Translations under genes and position numbers: made by a program
Origin: Skermanella stibiiresistens SB22
GTDB taxonomy: Bacteria > Pseudomonadota > Alphaproteobacteria > Azospirillales > Azospirillaceae
Assembly (NCBI RefSeq): GCF_000576635.1
Contig: NZ_AVFL01000005.1
Coordinates: 62,001 to 126,000 of the forward strand
Reading direction: 5' to 3'
DNA: 64,000 nucleotides
Notes under the pieces: model-generated
The model's input: the letters and a program-made list of their open reading frames with translations, nothing else
The model's database searches: none
Told to the model about the DNA's origin: nothing
Part shown: in pieces, positions 16,923-26,564 of the stretch
Numbering within the stretch: the first letter of the stretch is position 1
Layout: every line of letters starts with the position of its first letter

Positions 16923-18566
16923 CTAGCGCCGCAGGTCCTTGACCACCGCCAAGGTCACGCCGAAGCGCTGGACCTCGGACACCACTTGGCCGAACATGGT
17001 GAAGTTGCAGCCGGCTTGGGTCCATGAGACCAGGAAGTCGGCCTGCTCCGGTTCGCTGACCAGATGGAACTGGCGCGGCAGGAAGTACATCACCGAGGTT
17101 GGATGGCCGCAGACGAAGACGGAGATCTTCTCCGTGCTCTCCAGCCGGCCGCCGCTTTCGTTGGCGACGTACTCATCGAGGTCGTAGGCCGCCTCGCGCA
17201 GCGCCGCCCCCCAATAGTCCAGCTCGTACCGCCACTCGGCCCCGGCGATGCCACCGGCGATCCGGTTGTAATAAATGTACTCGTACGGGTGCAGCGCCGC
17301 CATGGTCCAGAACTGCGCCACCACCGCCGCCGTGAAGGGCAGCGCCAGCATGCGGGCGCGGAGGCGGGAGCGGTGGTCGGCGACCGCCGCCCATAACCGG
17401 TCGAACCCCAGACCGGCCAGGATCGCCATGGGAGGCAGCACGAACAGGAAGTGGCGGAAGCCGTTGTACAGCACCGGGTGGCTGATCAGCACGTAGACGA
17501 TCGGGAAGACCGCGGCCAAGGCCACCAGCGCCACCTGCAGCCGGTTGGTGCCATCCACCAGGAACGGCGGCCTCACCAGCGCCCGCCCACCGAACCAAGC
17601 CGCCAGTCCCAAGCCCACCAGCACCAGTTCCGGCAGTTGAAGACCCAGCATGGTCGTCAGGTATGTCACCGGCAGATCGTCGGCCGAGATCCACCTTCCG
17701 CCGAACAGCACCTCGTTGGGCCAGGGAAACGCGGAGAACTTCAGGAAGGCGCGCAGCGGGTTCAAGGGCTCCAGATGGGCCCAGGGCCAGATCACGACCA
17801 TCACCAGCCACGCCACCGGCAAGGCGGGAGCCAATCGCCCCAGGATGACGAGAGCTTGCCATGCCGCCGATGAGACGTCGCGGCGCGCCCGCGCGACCTG
17901 CCAGAGATGGCCGCCAATCGCGGCCGCCAGGAAGAAGACCGCCAGCACGCCGCCGATCCGCGTCCCCAGCGTCAGTCCCAGCACCACTCCGAACCCCACG
18001 ATCAAGCTCCAGCGTGGACGGGGCAACTCACCGAGGATCAGCGCCGAGAGATGGAGGCACCAGATCATTCCGCAGGCGAACGGGATGTCCTTGGGATTGG
18101 AGAACATATGGCCGTAATAGGCCGGCAGCAGCGCCAGCAGCAGCAGCGCGAAGAAGCCCGTCCTCTCGCCGCCGATCAGGCGCGCCAGCCTCCAGACCCC
18201 CGCCATGCCGAGCAATCCGATGGCGCCGCCCAGCAGATGCCTGGTTTCATAGGCGCCGAACGGCGAAACCCGTTCCAGCAGGCCCGCCGCCATGTCGAAA
18301 CCACCACCATAAAGGTAGAGATTGTCGAAGTTGAAGGCGGAAAGGTCTTGGAGGCCCGACGTGTAGTACTTGATCAGCAGCAGGCCATATTCCCGCTGGA
18401 CCTCCTCATCCCAAATGATGCCGTAATTGGGGAAAGTCAGGAAGATCAGGATGCCGATGGAGAGCAGCAACCCCAGCGCCAAGTCGTCGAACAGGCTGCG
18501 GGGGAGCACTCCCGCAACCACCCGATCGAAGGTGGATTGCGGAAGCCGTGGATCGATCGCGGTCAT
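16923..18566 (-). CDS. Polytopic membrane glycosyltransferase-like protein (GT39/PMT type)
   Basis: A 547-residue membrane protein with roughly ten to twelve hydrophobic segments. Its first loop has GIIWDEEVQREYG, the acidic pair expected of dolichyl/polyprenyl-phosphate-mannose:protein mannosyltransferase and ArnT relatives; YGHMFSNPKDIPFA near residue 160 fits the same fold. A C-terminal soluble domain of about 110 residues follows the last helix. It lies 14 bp after a GT2 gene of the polyprenyl-phosphate sugar synthase type, so the pair probably makes a lipid-linked sugar and then transfers it to a surface acceptor. The acceptor is unknown. Confidence 0.8.
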   Translation of the reverse strand: MTAIDPRLPQSTFDRVVAGVLPRSLFDDLALGLLLSIGILIFLTFPNYGIIWDEEVQREYGLLLIKYYTSGLQDLSAFNFDNLYLYGGGFDMAAGLLERVSPFGAYETRHLLGGAIGLLGMAGVWRLARLIGGERTGFFALLLLALLPAYYGHMFSNPKDIPFACGMIWCLHLSALILGELPRPRWSLIVGFGVVLGLTLGTRIGGVLAVFFLAAAIGGHLWQVARARRDVSSAAWQALVILGRLAPALPVAWLVMVVIWPWAHLEPLNPLRAFLKFSAFPWPNEVLFGGRWISADDLPVTYLTTMLGLQLPELVLVGLGLAAWFGGRALVRPPFLVDGTNRLQVALVALAAVFPIVYVLISHPVLYNGFRHFLFVLPPMAILAGLGFDRLWAAVADHRSRLRARMLALPFTAAVVAQFWTMAALHPYEYIYYNRIAGGIAGAEWRYELDYWGAALREAAYDLDEYVANESGGRLESTEKISVFVCGHPTSVMYFLPRQFHLVSEPEQADFLVSWTQAGCNFTMFGQVVSEVQRFGVTLAVVKDLRR

Positions 18567-18580
18567 CGGCGCGGAACCGG

Positions 18581-19666
18581 TCAGGCTTCGCCGCGTCGCG
18601 CCGCGGACAGGTCCGCGCCGCGTCTGGTTTCAGCCTCGTGCGCCAGTGGGGCCGGCGCCGCGCGGCCGTGGATCGAGCGCACGATATAGAGCGGCCGACC
18701 CTTCACCTCGTCGAACACCCGGCCCAAGTAGTCGCCGATGATGCCCAGGGTCAGCAACTGGACGCCGCCCAGGAACAGGACGGTGACGATGATCGACTCA
18801 TATCCGGGAACGTCGATGCCGTAGAACGCGGTACGCAGCAGGCGCAGCACGATATAGCAGAACGCCAGGGCCGAGATCGCACCGCCGATCAGGCCCCAGA
18901 CACGGAGCGGGAAGGTTGAGAACGCGGTCAGGCCGACCATGGAGAAGCGGAGCAGTTTGAGGAAGCCCCACTTGGTCTCGCCGCTGGCCCGTTCACCCTG
19001 GAAGAACGGCACCGTCGTCTGGCTGAACCCGACCCACGCGAAGATGCCCTTCATGAAACGGGTGCGCTCCGGCATGCGGTTGATGACGTCGACCACGACC
19101 CTGTCGAGCAGGCGGAAATCGCCAGCCTCGCGCGGCAGCGGCACTTCCGACATGCGGTCGAACAGCCAATAGAACATGCGGGCGCCCAGCCGGTTACCGG
19201 TGGACTGACCCGTCCGCGCCTCGCGGATCGCGATCACGACGTCGAAGCCCTCGCGCCACTTGGCGACCAAGTCCGGCAGCAGTTCCGGCGGATGCTGGAG
19301 ATCGGCGTCCATCGGGATCACCGCGTCACCGTCGGCGATCGACAACCCGGCGGACAGCGCCGCCTCCTTGCCGAAGTTGCGCGACAGGTCGACCACGCGC
19401 ACCCGCGGTTCCCGCGCGTGGACGGCGGTCAACCGCTCCAGCGTGTCGTCCTTGCTGCCGTCGTTGACGCAGACGACCTCCCAATCCATCGGCAAGGTGT
19501 CCAGCACCGCGAAAAGGCGGGCGAACAGCGGCTCGATGTTGGCGGACTCGTTGTAGCAGGGGATGACCAGCGACAGCAGCCGGCGTCCCGCCCGGTCGCG
19601 CTCGGGCGCGGGCGGACGGGCTTCGAATTGCTTCACGACCGACGATACCGCATCCAGGGAAGACAT
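18581..19666 (-). CDS. Glycosyltransferase family 2 (polyprenyl-phosphate sugar synthase type)
   Basis: A 361-residue protein. The GT2 domain has LLSLVIPCYNESANIEPLF, VVCVNDGSKDDT and the metal-binding PMDADLQHPPELL near residue 130. Two transmembrane segments at about 250-320 follow (LRVWGLIGGAISALAFCYIV and IIVTVLFLGGVQLLTLGIIG), with the IGDYLGRVFDEVKGRPLYIV tail typical of ArnC/GtrB-like enzymes. It would load a sugar onto undecaprenyl phosphate. ATG at 19666 is preferred over an upstream TTG that adds 12 residues, though neither has a strong ribosome-binding site. Confidence 0.88.
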   Translation of the reverse strand: MSSLDAVSSVVKQFEARPPAPERDRAGRRLLSLVIPCYNESANIEPLFARLFAVLDTLPMDWEVVCVNDGSKDDTLERLTAVHAREPRVRVVDLSRNFGKEAALSAGLSIADGDAVIPMDADLQHPPELLPDLVAKWREGFDVVIAIREARTGQSTGNRLGARMFYWLFDRMSEVPLPREAGDFRLLDRVVVDVINRMPERTRFMKGIFAWVGFSQTTVPFFQGERASGETKWGFLKLLRFSMVGLTAFSTFPLRVWGLIGGAISALAFCYIVLRLLRTAFYGIDVPGYESIIVTVLFLGGVQLLTLGIIGDYLGRVFDEVKGRPLYIVRSIHGRAAPAPLAHEAETRRGADLSAARRGEA

Positions 19667-19819
19667 GATCTCGAATGCCCGCCATGGCGGAGCGCCGTTC
19701 AAGTTTGGCCGCCCGCCGTCAAGGTTGTCACAGTAATACCGATGCGTTCTATATCACGGCCAAACGCCGTATACCAAACACTCAATTATTACTATTTGTT
19801 AAGGAATGTGACCACTTAC

Positions 19820-20467
19820 CTACCTCGATTTCGCCATGATTCTGCCTTTTTCCTCGACCTGGGAGGAAGAGTCCGCGACGCTGATGACTCGGGCGGGATT
19901 ACCTCCGACCACCTCTCCATTTTCCACCGGACGCGAAACGACCGCGCCGGCGGCGACCACGCAGCCCTCGCCAACATTGGCCATGACGATGGCCCCCTCG
20001 CCGATCCAGGTGTTCCGCCCGATCGTCACGAAGCGCGCCCGATCCCGGGTGAACGGAACAAGCCGCCCTTCGGCGTCGAAGCCATGCTGCCTTTTGCCGC
20101 TAAGGATGCTGACACGCGTCGCGATCAGTGAACCGTCACCTATTTCGGCGTCGCCGATCACCGACATCGGACCGATATAGACCCCTCTCCCGATCCGCGC
20201 GTGGCGGCTGGAGAACCACGTCAGAAAGCCGATCTCGCAGTCCGGCGGGCATTGATCCAGGGTGAGCCTCGCGAAGGCCCGCCGCAGGAAATTTCCCGGT
20301 AGTCCCGGCACCAGCGAGAACGCCTGCCCAGCCAGCGTGAACACGTCGCCGCGCTGGCTGAACCGCGCCTCGATCAGGCACAAGCCTGCCGCCGGCGCCG
20401 CCATCAGGAAGCACGCGCCGTCGATCAGCGACTTGACCAAGGTTCTCGGACCGGACCCACCCATCAT
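19820..20467 (-). CDS. Hexapeptide-repeat acyltransferase (LbH family)
   Basis: A 215-residue protein. From residue 88 on it shows left-handed beta-helix repeats (IGRGVYIGPMSVIGDAEIG, then VTIGRNTWIGEGAIVMANVG and VVAAGAVVSRPV), ending with NPARVI as in WcaF/CysE-like O-acetyltransferases. The first ~80 residues are a hydrophobic/unusual extension. It probably acetylates a polysaccharide sugar, in keeping with the glycosyltransferases just downstream on the same strand (153 bp gap). The start has no clear ribosome-binding site; ATG at 20464 is equally possible. Confidence 0.83.
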   Translation of the reverse strand: MMGGSGPRTLVKSLIDGACFLMAAPAAGLCLIEARFSQRGDVFTLAGQAFSLVPGLPGNFLRRAFARLTLDQCPPDCEIGFLTWFSSRHARIGRGVYIGPMSVIGDAEIGDGSLIATRVSILSGKRQHGFDAEGRLVPFTRDRARFVTIGRNTWIGEGAIVMANVGEGCVVAAGAVVSRPVENGEVVGGNPARVISVADSSSQVEEKGRIMAKSR

Positions 20468-20664
20468 GGCGCTGTTGGAGCACGGCGCCGGGCGGGCGGC
20501 AATTGGCCATAACGGGTAAGCCTGGAGCGCGAAAACGGGGACCGTCTTGGCCTTCCCGCCTGAAAAAAGGTCTTGGCCGAACCCACCCGGCTGTCGGAAT
20601 GTGCCGGATGATCCGAAGTGGGGACGGTGTCACCGGGTTCGGCGTTGATGGAAGGAATGGGAAC

Positions 20665-21813
20665 TTGGCGCATTACGATCTGGCGGTCATCGGCGGCGGC
20701 ATCGTCGGCCTGTCCCACGCGCTGGCCGCCGCGCGGCGGGGGCTCCGGGTCTGCGTCATAGACCGCGAGCGGCGCTCCAACGGAGCGTCCATTCGAAACT
20801 TCGGCTTCGTCACCGTCACCGGCCAGCGCGCCGGCGTGACGTGGCGCCGGGCGATGCGCAGCCGCGACATCTGGGCGGAGGTGGCGCCCCAGGCCGGCAT
20901 TCCCGTCCTGCACCGCGGAACCGCCGTCATCGCCCACCGGCCCGAGGCCATGTCGGTCCTGGAACAATTCGCCGCCGGAACGATGGGCGCGGATTGCCGC
21001 CTACTCGACCCCGCCGAGGTGGCGCGCGCGATGCCGGTGGTCAGGCCGGGCATCCAGGGCGCGCTGTGGAGCCCGCATGAGCTGCGGGTCGAACCGCGCG
21101 AGGCCTTGCCGAAGCTGGCGACTTTCCTGGCGGCGGCGCATGGCGTCGATTTCATGTGGGGCGTCCAGGCGCGCGGGATCGAGCCCTCGGGGCGGGCGGC
21201 CGGAGTCGACACCACCACCGGCCGTGTCGACGCCTCCCGCGTCGTCGTCTGTCCCGGCGGCGACCTGCTGACCTTGTTTCCCGAGACGCTGGCGAAGCGC
21301 CAGCTTACCCTGAGCAAGCTCCACATGCTGAGGTTGGCACCCCAGCCATCCGGCTGGACGCTTCCGGGCTCGATCATGCAGGATCTCAGCCTCGTGCGGT
21401 ACGAGGGCTACACCGATCTGCCCGGCGTGCCGGCCCTGGCGGCGCGACTGCGGGCGGAAGCCGGGGACGCGCTGGACAATGGCATCCACCTGATCGTCGT
21501 GCGGAGCGCCGACGGCTCGCTGGTGGTGGGCGACAGCCACCACTATGACCAGACGCCCGACCCCTTCGCTCCCGCCGAGGTGGACGACATCATCCTACGC
21601 CACGCGGCAGAGACGCTCGACATACCCAACATGACCGTGACCGAGCGGTGGCTTGGGACCTATCCGTCGTCCGCGTCGGAAACCGCCTTCGTCGACAACC
21701 CGGACCCCGCCGTGCGGATCGCGGTCGTCTCCAGCGGCACCGGCATGAGCACCGCCTTCGCGATCGGCGAAGAGGTAGTGGCCGATCTGTTCGGCGACCA
21801 ATCCGCCGCTTGA
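20665..21813 (+). CDS. FAD-dependent oxidoreductase (DAO family, TIGR03364-like)
   Basis: A 382-residue flavoprotein starting LAHYDLAVIGGGIVGLSHALA, with the Rossmann GxGxxG directly at the N terminus, and a NGASIRNFGFVT segment where the flavin is expected. The rest reads as a D-amino-acid/glycine-oxidase-like (DAO) domain. The start is TTG at 20665, with AAGGA eight bases upstream; longer readings add over 50 unconserved residues. This length and N-terminal SIRNFGF pattern resemble the TIGR03364 group proposed for aminophosphonate oxidation, but no phosphonate genes lie nearby, so the substrate is open. Confidence 0.82.
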   Translation: MAHYDLAVIGGGIVGLSHALAAARRGLRVCVIDRERRSNGASIRNFGFVTVTGQRAGVTWRRAMRSRDIWAEVAPQAGIPVLHRGTAVIAHRPEAMSVLEQFAAGTMGADCRLLDPAEVARAMPVVRPGIQGALWSPHELRVEPREALPKLATFLAAAHGVDFMWGVQARGIEPSGRAAGVDTTTGRVDASRVVVCPGGDLLTLFPETLAKRQLTLSKLHMLRLAPQPSGWTLPGSIMQDLSLVRYEGYTDLPGVPALAARLRAEAGDALDNGIHLIVVRSADGSLVVGDSHHYDQTPDPFAPAEVDDIILRHAAETLDIPNMTVTERWLGTYPSSASETAFVDNPDPAVRIAVVSSGTGMSTAFAIGEEVVADLFGDQSAA

Positions 21814-21855
21814 CGGTTGCTTGGGGGCGATGATCCACCCGTCATCCCGGCAGGA

Positions 21856-22416
21856 TCATCCAGGCTCCCGCTCCGGCTGGTCCATCCGCTCCTCCATCCG
21901 CCGTTCGAACCGGGTCAGCATCTTCAGGAGCATGGCGATCTCCTGCTCCCTCAGGAGGTCGATCTTCTGGTGCAGCAGTTCGATCTCCAACTCGGCCTTG
22001 GTGTTGACCTCGTAGTCGTGCTGGGCGTTCATCCGGTCGATATCGCTCTGCCGGTTCTGGCTCATCATCAGCACCGGGGCGGTGAAGGCCGCCTGGAAGG
22101 ACAGGACGAGGTTGAGCAGGATGAAGGGATAAGGATCCCATGCGCTCCACCAAGCGAATAGGTTGGCGAGTATCCAGATCGTCAGCAGGACGGACTGGAC
22201 GATGATGAATCGCCAGGAACCGACCACGCTTGCGACCGCGTCGGCCAACCTGTCACCCAGCGCCGGCTTGGCCAGATCGGAGGGGGGGATGCGCGCCGGC
22301 TTGCGATGGCGCAGACGCGACAGGAGCTTGTGCTCCTCCTCGGTCAAGTGAGCCCGTAGGCTCGCCGCCTTGCCATTGGCTCCGGATGTGGCCCCCGGAA
22401 TGGCATCTTCCGACAT
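21856..22416 (-). CDS. DUF1003 family membrane protein
   Basis: A 186-residue protein. After a polar N terminus, LADAVASVVGSWRFIIVQSVLLTIWILANLF and the PYPFILLNLVLSFQAAFTAPVLMMSQNRQ segment give two transmembrane helices with the DUF1003 signature. A charged coiled-coil tail follows (about residues 130-180). The start ATG at 22416 has GGAGGA five bases upstream. Function unknown; the family is widespread in bacteria as a cytoplasmic-membrane protein. Confidence 0.9.
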   Translation of the reverse strand: MSEDAIPGATSGANGKAASLRAHLTEEEHKLLSRLRHRKPARIPPSDLAKPALGDRLADAVASVVGSWRFIIVQSVLLTIWILANLFAWWSAWDPYPFILLNLVLSFQAAFTAPVLMMSQNRQSDIDRMNAQHDYEVNTKAELEIELLHQKIDLLREQEIAMLLKMLTRFERRMEERMDQPEREPG

Positions 22417-22685
22417 GTTTTCCTCCAGCGATCCGCCCGCCTGACGCGGGCGGCGGATCATGGGTCCTCCCGCCGCCTCCGCGCAATCGCCCGTCGTCGT
22501 GACACAGCCATCCACCATGCGTCATCCTCGTCATGCGCGAACTATGGCATGGACGCGAATGCGGTGATCCAAAGCCTCTCCGGCGAAGTTCTATGTCTTC
22601 AAGGTCGCCACCCTGATCCAACGCTCCCAAGCAATCGGTGATTCCCTGTGCCAGCATCCGCCGCGCGGCTAATCCGGAGGCTGGA

Positions 22686-23750
22686 ATGGCGACGATCAAC
22701 GGAACGAGTGGAAACGACACCAGGAACGGCACCGCCGGAGCGGATGCCATCCGCGGTCTGGCGGGCAACGACACGCTCAACGGCAAGGCCGGCAACGATC
22801 AGGTCTGGGGCGGCACCGGACTCGACAAGCTGTGGGGCGAGGCCGGCAACGACACCCTGTGGGGCGACGATGGCGACGACTTCGCCTATGGCGGCGACGG
22901 CAACGACCTGATCCACGGCGGGAACGGGAACGACACGCTTTACGGTGACGCCGGAACCGACACGATCTGGGGCGACGCCGGAAACGACATCCTCAAGGGC
23001 GGCACCGGGATCTCGCGTCTCGATGGCGGAACGGGAAACGATAGCCTCTACTATGACCCGACCAGCGACAACATCTCCAATGTCGGCAATTATCTCTCGA
23101 GCACCGCATTGAACGGTGGCTCGAACTACGACACGCTCAACATCGTCAACAACGCCAAATATACCGTAGGCGGAGTGACGAGGCCGGCGATGACCGAAGT
23201 CATCATCGATGAATACGGCGACGATCACCTCTACTTCGAGGGGCCGAATTGGTCCGATCCCTTCATCAACGTCGGCAGCTTCAAGAACATCGAGAAGATC
23301 ACCGTCTCCGGTGCCGGCGGATTGGACTTCTTCGGCTCGACTGGCGGCGGAGATGGCGTCAACATCACGGGGACCAGCACCCTGGACTATTTCTCCAGCT
23401 CATACGCCATCGATACGATGACCGGCGGCGCTGGCAATGATGTCTTCTATCTCGAGGAAGGCGCCGGGATGGATAGGATCATCAGCGAGACCAACGACGC
23501 GGACTCGTTCCATTTCGATGTCCTCGACGGCTCGGCGGCCAACATCACCGGCTTCAATGGCGCTGGCGCCCCGGGCGGCGACAGGATCTACATCGACAAC
23601 ATCGATGGGCTGGGCATCGACAATCCACGGCAGCATCTGACGATCACCACCTCCGGCGGGACCTCGACGCTCCACTTCGACGACAGGGTGGAGGTCAGGG
23701 TCGACAAGGTCGGTCTGGTCGAAAACGTCGACTACTTCTTCGTCCTATAG
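22686..23750 (+). CDS. RTX-type calcium-binding protein
   Basis: A 354-residue protein. Residues about 10-130 carry a run of glycine/aspartate nonapeptides (GGxGNDxLx style, e.g. GDDFAYGGDGNDLIHGG), which fold into a calcium-binding beta-roll. The remaining ~220 residues are a repeat-poor domain that I cannot assign, ending in a hydrophobic DYFFVL tail like type I secretion signals. ATG at 22686 has GGAGG eight bases upstream. RTX proteins are exported by HlyB/D/TolC-type systems; none is encoded in the window. No catalytic domain is visible. Confidence 0.88.
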   Translation: MATINGTSGNDTRNGTAGADAIRGLAGNDTLNGKAGNDQVWGGTGLDKLWGEAGNDTLWGDDGDDFAYGGDGNDLIHGGNGNDTLYGDAGTDTIWGDAGNDILKGGTGISRLDGGTGNDSLYYDPTSDNISNVGNYLSSTALNGGSNYDTLNIVNNAKYTVGGVTRPAMTEVIIDEYGDDHLYFEGPNWSDPFINVGSFKNIEKITVSGAGGLDFFGSTGGGDGVNITGTSTLDYFSSSYAIDTMTGGAGNDVFYLEEGAGMDRIISETNDADSFHFDVLDGSAANITGFNGAGAPGGDRIYIDNIDGLGIDNPRQHLTITTSGGTSTLHFDDRVEVRVDKVGLVENVDYFFVL

Positions 23751-23763
23751 GTCCAGACGCCGG

Positions 23764-24222
23764 TCACAGCGCCAGCTTCATTCCCTCGTGGCTGGCGACG
23801 AAGCCAAGCTGCTCATAGAACCGCTTGGCGTCGGACCGGCTCTTGTCCGTCGTCAATTGAACCACTCCGCAGCCGCGACTCCGGCACTCGGCGATGGCCC
23901 ACTCCAACATCGTCCGGCCCATGCCGCCACCGCAATACCCGGCGGCGATCCGCACGCTTTCAACCTGCCCGCGCAGCATTCCCAGGCGCGAGAGACCGGG
24001 GATGAAGGTGATCTGAAGACATCCGATCACCTGTCCCCCGCGCTCCACCACCGTCAGCATCTGGTTGGGATCGCGGTCGATCGCTTCGAACGCCGCAGCG
24101 TAGCCGGGGTTCAAAGGGCTGCCGGTGTCTTCCCGCGACTTGCCAAGATGGTCGTCGGCGAGAAGAGCCACGATCACCGGCACGTCGGCCAGGGTGGCGC
24201 GTCGGAACTGGATATCGCTCAT
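23764..24222 (-). CDS. GNAT family N-acetyltransferase
   Basis: A 152-residue single GNAT domain. It begins MSDIQFRRATLADVPVIVALL; the acetyl-CoA loop is RIAAGYCGGGMGRTMLEWAI near residue 95, and the C-terminal FYEQLGFVASHEGMKLAL strand fits the fold. The region resembles small GNATs acting on free amino compounds; the substrate is unknown. The ribosome-binding site is poor (CGGGA close to the ATG), so the start is less sure. It converges with the RTX gene, 13 bp between stops. Confidence 0.9.
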   Translation of the reverse strand: MSDIQFRRATLADVPVIVALLADDHLGKSREDTGSPLNPGYAAAFEAIDRDPNQMLTVVERGGQVIGCLQITFIPGLSRLGMLRGQVESVRIAAGYCGGGMGRTMLEWAIAECRSRGCGVVQLTTDKSRSDAKRFYEQLGFVASHEGMKLAL

Positions 24223-24276
24223 TCCCGAGCCATACCACAACCGGACATACGACGCACCACCCAACCCCCGACCGGT

Positions 24277-26553
24277 TTACGCCTCGCCAGCGCCCATCAC
24301 CTTGTCGATCGTGATCGGCAGGTGGCGGATGCGGCGGCCGGTCGCGTGGAACACCGCGTTGGCGATGGCCGCCGCCGTACCGACGATGCCGATCTCACCC
24401 AATCCCTTGACGCCAATCGGGCTCGCCTTGTCGTCGTGCTCGTCCACGAAGATCACGTCGATCTCGCGGATGTCGGCATTCGCCGGGATGTGATACTCGG
24501 CGATGTTGTGGTTCATGAAGCGGCCGATCTCCTTGTCCATCAGGCTCTCCTCATGGAGCGCCATGCCGACGCCGAACACGACGCCGCCCAGGATCTGGCT
24601 GCGCGCCGTCTTCGGGTTCAGGATCCTGCCGGCGGCCACCGCGTCGACGATCCGGGTGACGCGGATCACGCCCAGATCCTCATCGATCCGGACCTCGGCG
24701 AAGACCGCCGAATGGGTGTAGCCGGAATACTTCTCCTTGGTCTTCGGATCGGGCGCCGTGGTCTCCTCGGCCGAGATCTCCGCCTCCCCGCTGGCCGCCA
24801 GCGCGTCGGTCAGCGTCACGAAGCGGGAGGGGTCGCCTTCCACCGCGATCCGGCCATTCTCGAACACGACGCGGTCGATGCCGAAGTTGGCGAGCGGCGA
24901 GCCTTCCATCTTGCGGGCGTGGTTGAACAGCGTCTCGCGGACGGTGTGGCACGCCGCCTGGACGGCGGTGCCGGCCGACGCCGCGGCCCAGGATCCCCCT
25001 TCGACCGGGGACTTGGGCAGCGTCGAGTCGCCGATCTTGACCGTCACGGACTCGATCGGAACGCCCAGCGCGTCGGCCGCCAGCTGAGCCATGATGGTGT
25101 AGGTGCCGGTGCCGATGTCGGCGGTCGCGGTCGCCACCTCCAGCGTGCCGTCGGTCTTGAGGACCGCCCGCGCGCTGGTCTCCATCATCTGCGCTTCCCA
25201 GGCGCCGGTCGCCATGCCCCAACCGATCAGCTCGCGGCCCTCGCGCATGGAGCGGGGCTCCGGGTTGCGCTTCGACCAGCCGAACCGCTCGGCACCCTGG
25301 GCGTAGCAGGCGCGCAACTCCTTGCTGCTGAACGGCTTGCCTTCGTTCTCGTCCTTCTCGGCGTAATTCTTGAGCCGGAGTTCGAGCGGGTCGACGCCGG
25401 TCGCGTAGGCCAGCTCGTCCATCGCGGCTTCCAGCGCGTAGACGCCCAGCGTGGCGCCAGGAGCCCGCATGTCGCCGGGAGTGTAGGTGTTCAGCTTGGC
25501 TAGTTCATAGGTCAGCTTGGCGTTCGGGCAGTCGTAGATCAGGCCCGACCAGTTGACCACGACCTCCTGATAATCCTCGAAGGTCGAGGTGCCGGCCACG
25601 GCGTCGTGCTTGATCGCCTGGAGCTTGCCGTCTTTGGAGGCGCCGAGAGCCAGTGTCTGGATGGTATCGGGGCGGTGGGTGAAGGTGAACATCTGGTCGC
25701 GCGTCAGCACCACGCGGACCGACCGCTTCAGCTCCATCGCCGCCATCACGGCCAGGAACAGCTGGTACTGCGGCCGCAGCCCCGATCCGAACGCGCCGCC
25801 GACGAAGGGCGAGATCACCCGGACGTCGTCCTTCTTCAGCCCGAAGATGCCGGTCACGTAGTTCTGGGAGTTCTGGACGCCCTGGGTCTTGTCGTAGACC
25901 GTCAGCTTGCCGTCCTCGCCCCAGACCACGGTGGTGGCGTGCGGCTCCATCGGGTTGTGGTGCTCGACCGCGACCCGGTACTCGTTCTCGAACCGAACCG
26001 GCGCCTTGTCGTAGGCGCCCTCGGCGTCGCCGCGCGGCGGCGGCGGCGGGGAAATGCCGCTGCGCTTCTCCTTGGGCTCGTAGGAGGAACCGCGCTCGGC
26101 CTCCAGATCGGTCTTGTGCGGCCGACGCTCGTAGTCGATCTCGACCAGCGTCGCGGCGTGACGCGCCAATTCGAAGGTCTCGGCCACCACCAAGCCGATC
26201 GGCTGGCCGCTATAGGCGATCTGGTCGTCGCCCAGCGGACGCATCGGCGAGCCCGGAGGAGCGGTCTGGTCCTGGTACTTCTTGTCGTCCGACGCGATCT
26301 TGGGCCGGTTCTGGTAGGTGAAGACCTTGATCACGCCGGGAATGGCTTCCGCGGCCGACGAGTCGATCCGGATGATCCGCCCATGGGTGATCGCCGCCGA
26401 GATCACATACCCATAGGTCAGGCCCGGCGCCGGAAACTCGCCCGCGTATTTGGCTCCGCCGGTCACCTTGAGACGGCCGTCGATCCGGCGCTGCGCGGTG
26501 CCGACATAGCGGCCACCCTTGGGGCGGCTGAAGTCTTGGATATTGCTGGTCAT
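24277..26553 (-). CDS. Molybdenum hydroxylase large subunit (xanthine dehydrogenase/aldehyde oxidase family, PaoC-like)
   Basis: A 758-residue molybdenum-cytosine/molybdopterin cofactor-binding subunit. RRIDGRLKVTGGAKYAGEF opens it; FVGGAFGSGLRPQYQ near residue 250 binds the cofactor, and the GVKGLGEIGIVG motif near the C terminus carries the catalytic Glu. A proline-rich insert (SPPPPPRG) lies near residue 170. It forms an L-M-S heterotrimer with the two genes upstream and oxidises aldehydes or N-heterocycles by hydroxylation. Start ATG at 26553 with GAGG ten bases upstream; 11 bp after the FAD subunit stop. The PaoABC-like order points to aldehyde oxidation, probably periplasmic or cytoplasmic depending on the small subunit. 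Confidence 0.93.
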   Translation of the reverse strand: MTSNIQDFSRPKGGRYVGTAQRRIDGRLKVTGGAKYAGEFPAPGLTYGYVISAAITHGRIIRIDSSAAEAIPGVIKVFTYQNRPKIASDDKKYQDQTAPPGSPMRPLGDDQIAYSGQPIGLVVAETFELARHAATLVEIDYERRPHKTDLEAERGSSYEPKEKRSGISPPPPPRGDAEGAYDKAPVRFENEYRVAVEHHNPMEPHATTVVWGEDGKLTVYDKTQGVQNSQNYVTGIFGLKKDDVRVISPFVGGAFGSGLRPQYQLFLAVMAAMELKRSVRVVLTRDQMFTFTHRPDTIQTLALGASKDGKLQAIKHDAVAGTSTFEDYQEVVVNWSGLIYDCPNAKLTYELAKLNTYTPGDMRAPGATLGVYALEAAMDELAYATGVDPLELRLKNYAEKDENEGKPFSSKELRACYAQGAERFGWSKRNPEPRSMREGRELIGWGMATGAWEAQMMETSARAVLKTDGTLEVATATADIGTGTYTIMAQLAADALGVPIESVTVKIGDSTLPKSPVEGGSWAAASAGTAVQAACHTVRETLFNHARKMEGSPLANFGIDRVVFENGRIAVEGDPSRFVTLTDALAASGEAEISAEETTAPDPKTKEKYSGYTHSAVFAEVRIDEDLGVIRVTRIVDAVAAGRILNPKTARSQILGGVVFGVGMALHEESLMDKEIGRFMNHNIAEYHIPANADIREIDVIFVDEHDDKASPIGVKGLGEIGIVGTAAAIANAVFHATGRRIRHLPITIDKVMGAGEA

Positions 26554-26564
26554 GGCGTCTCGCC

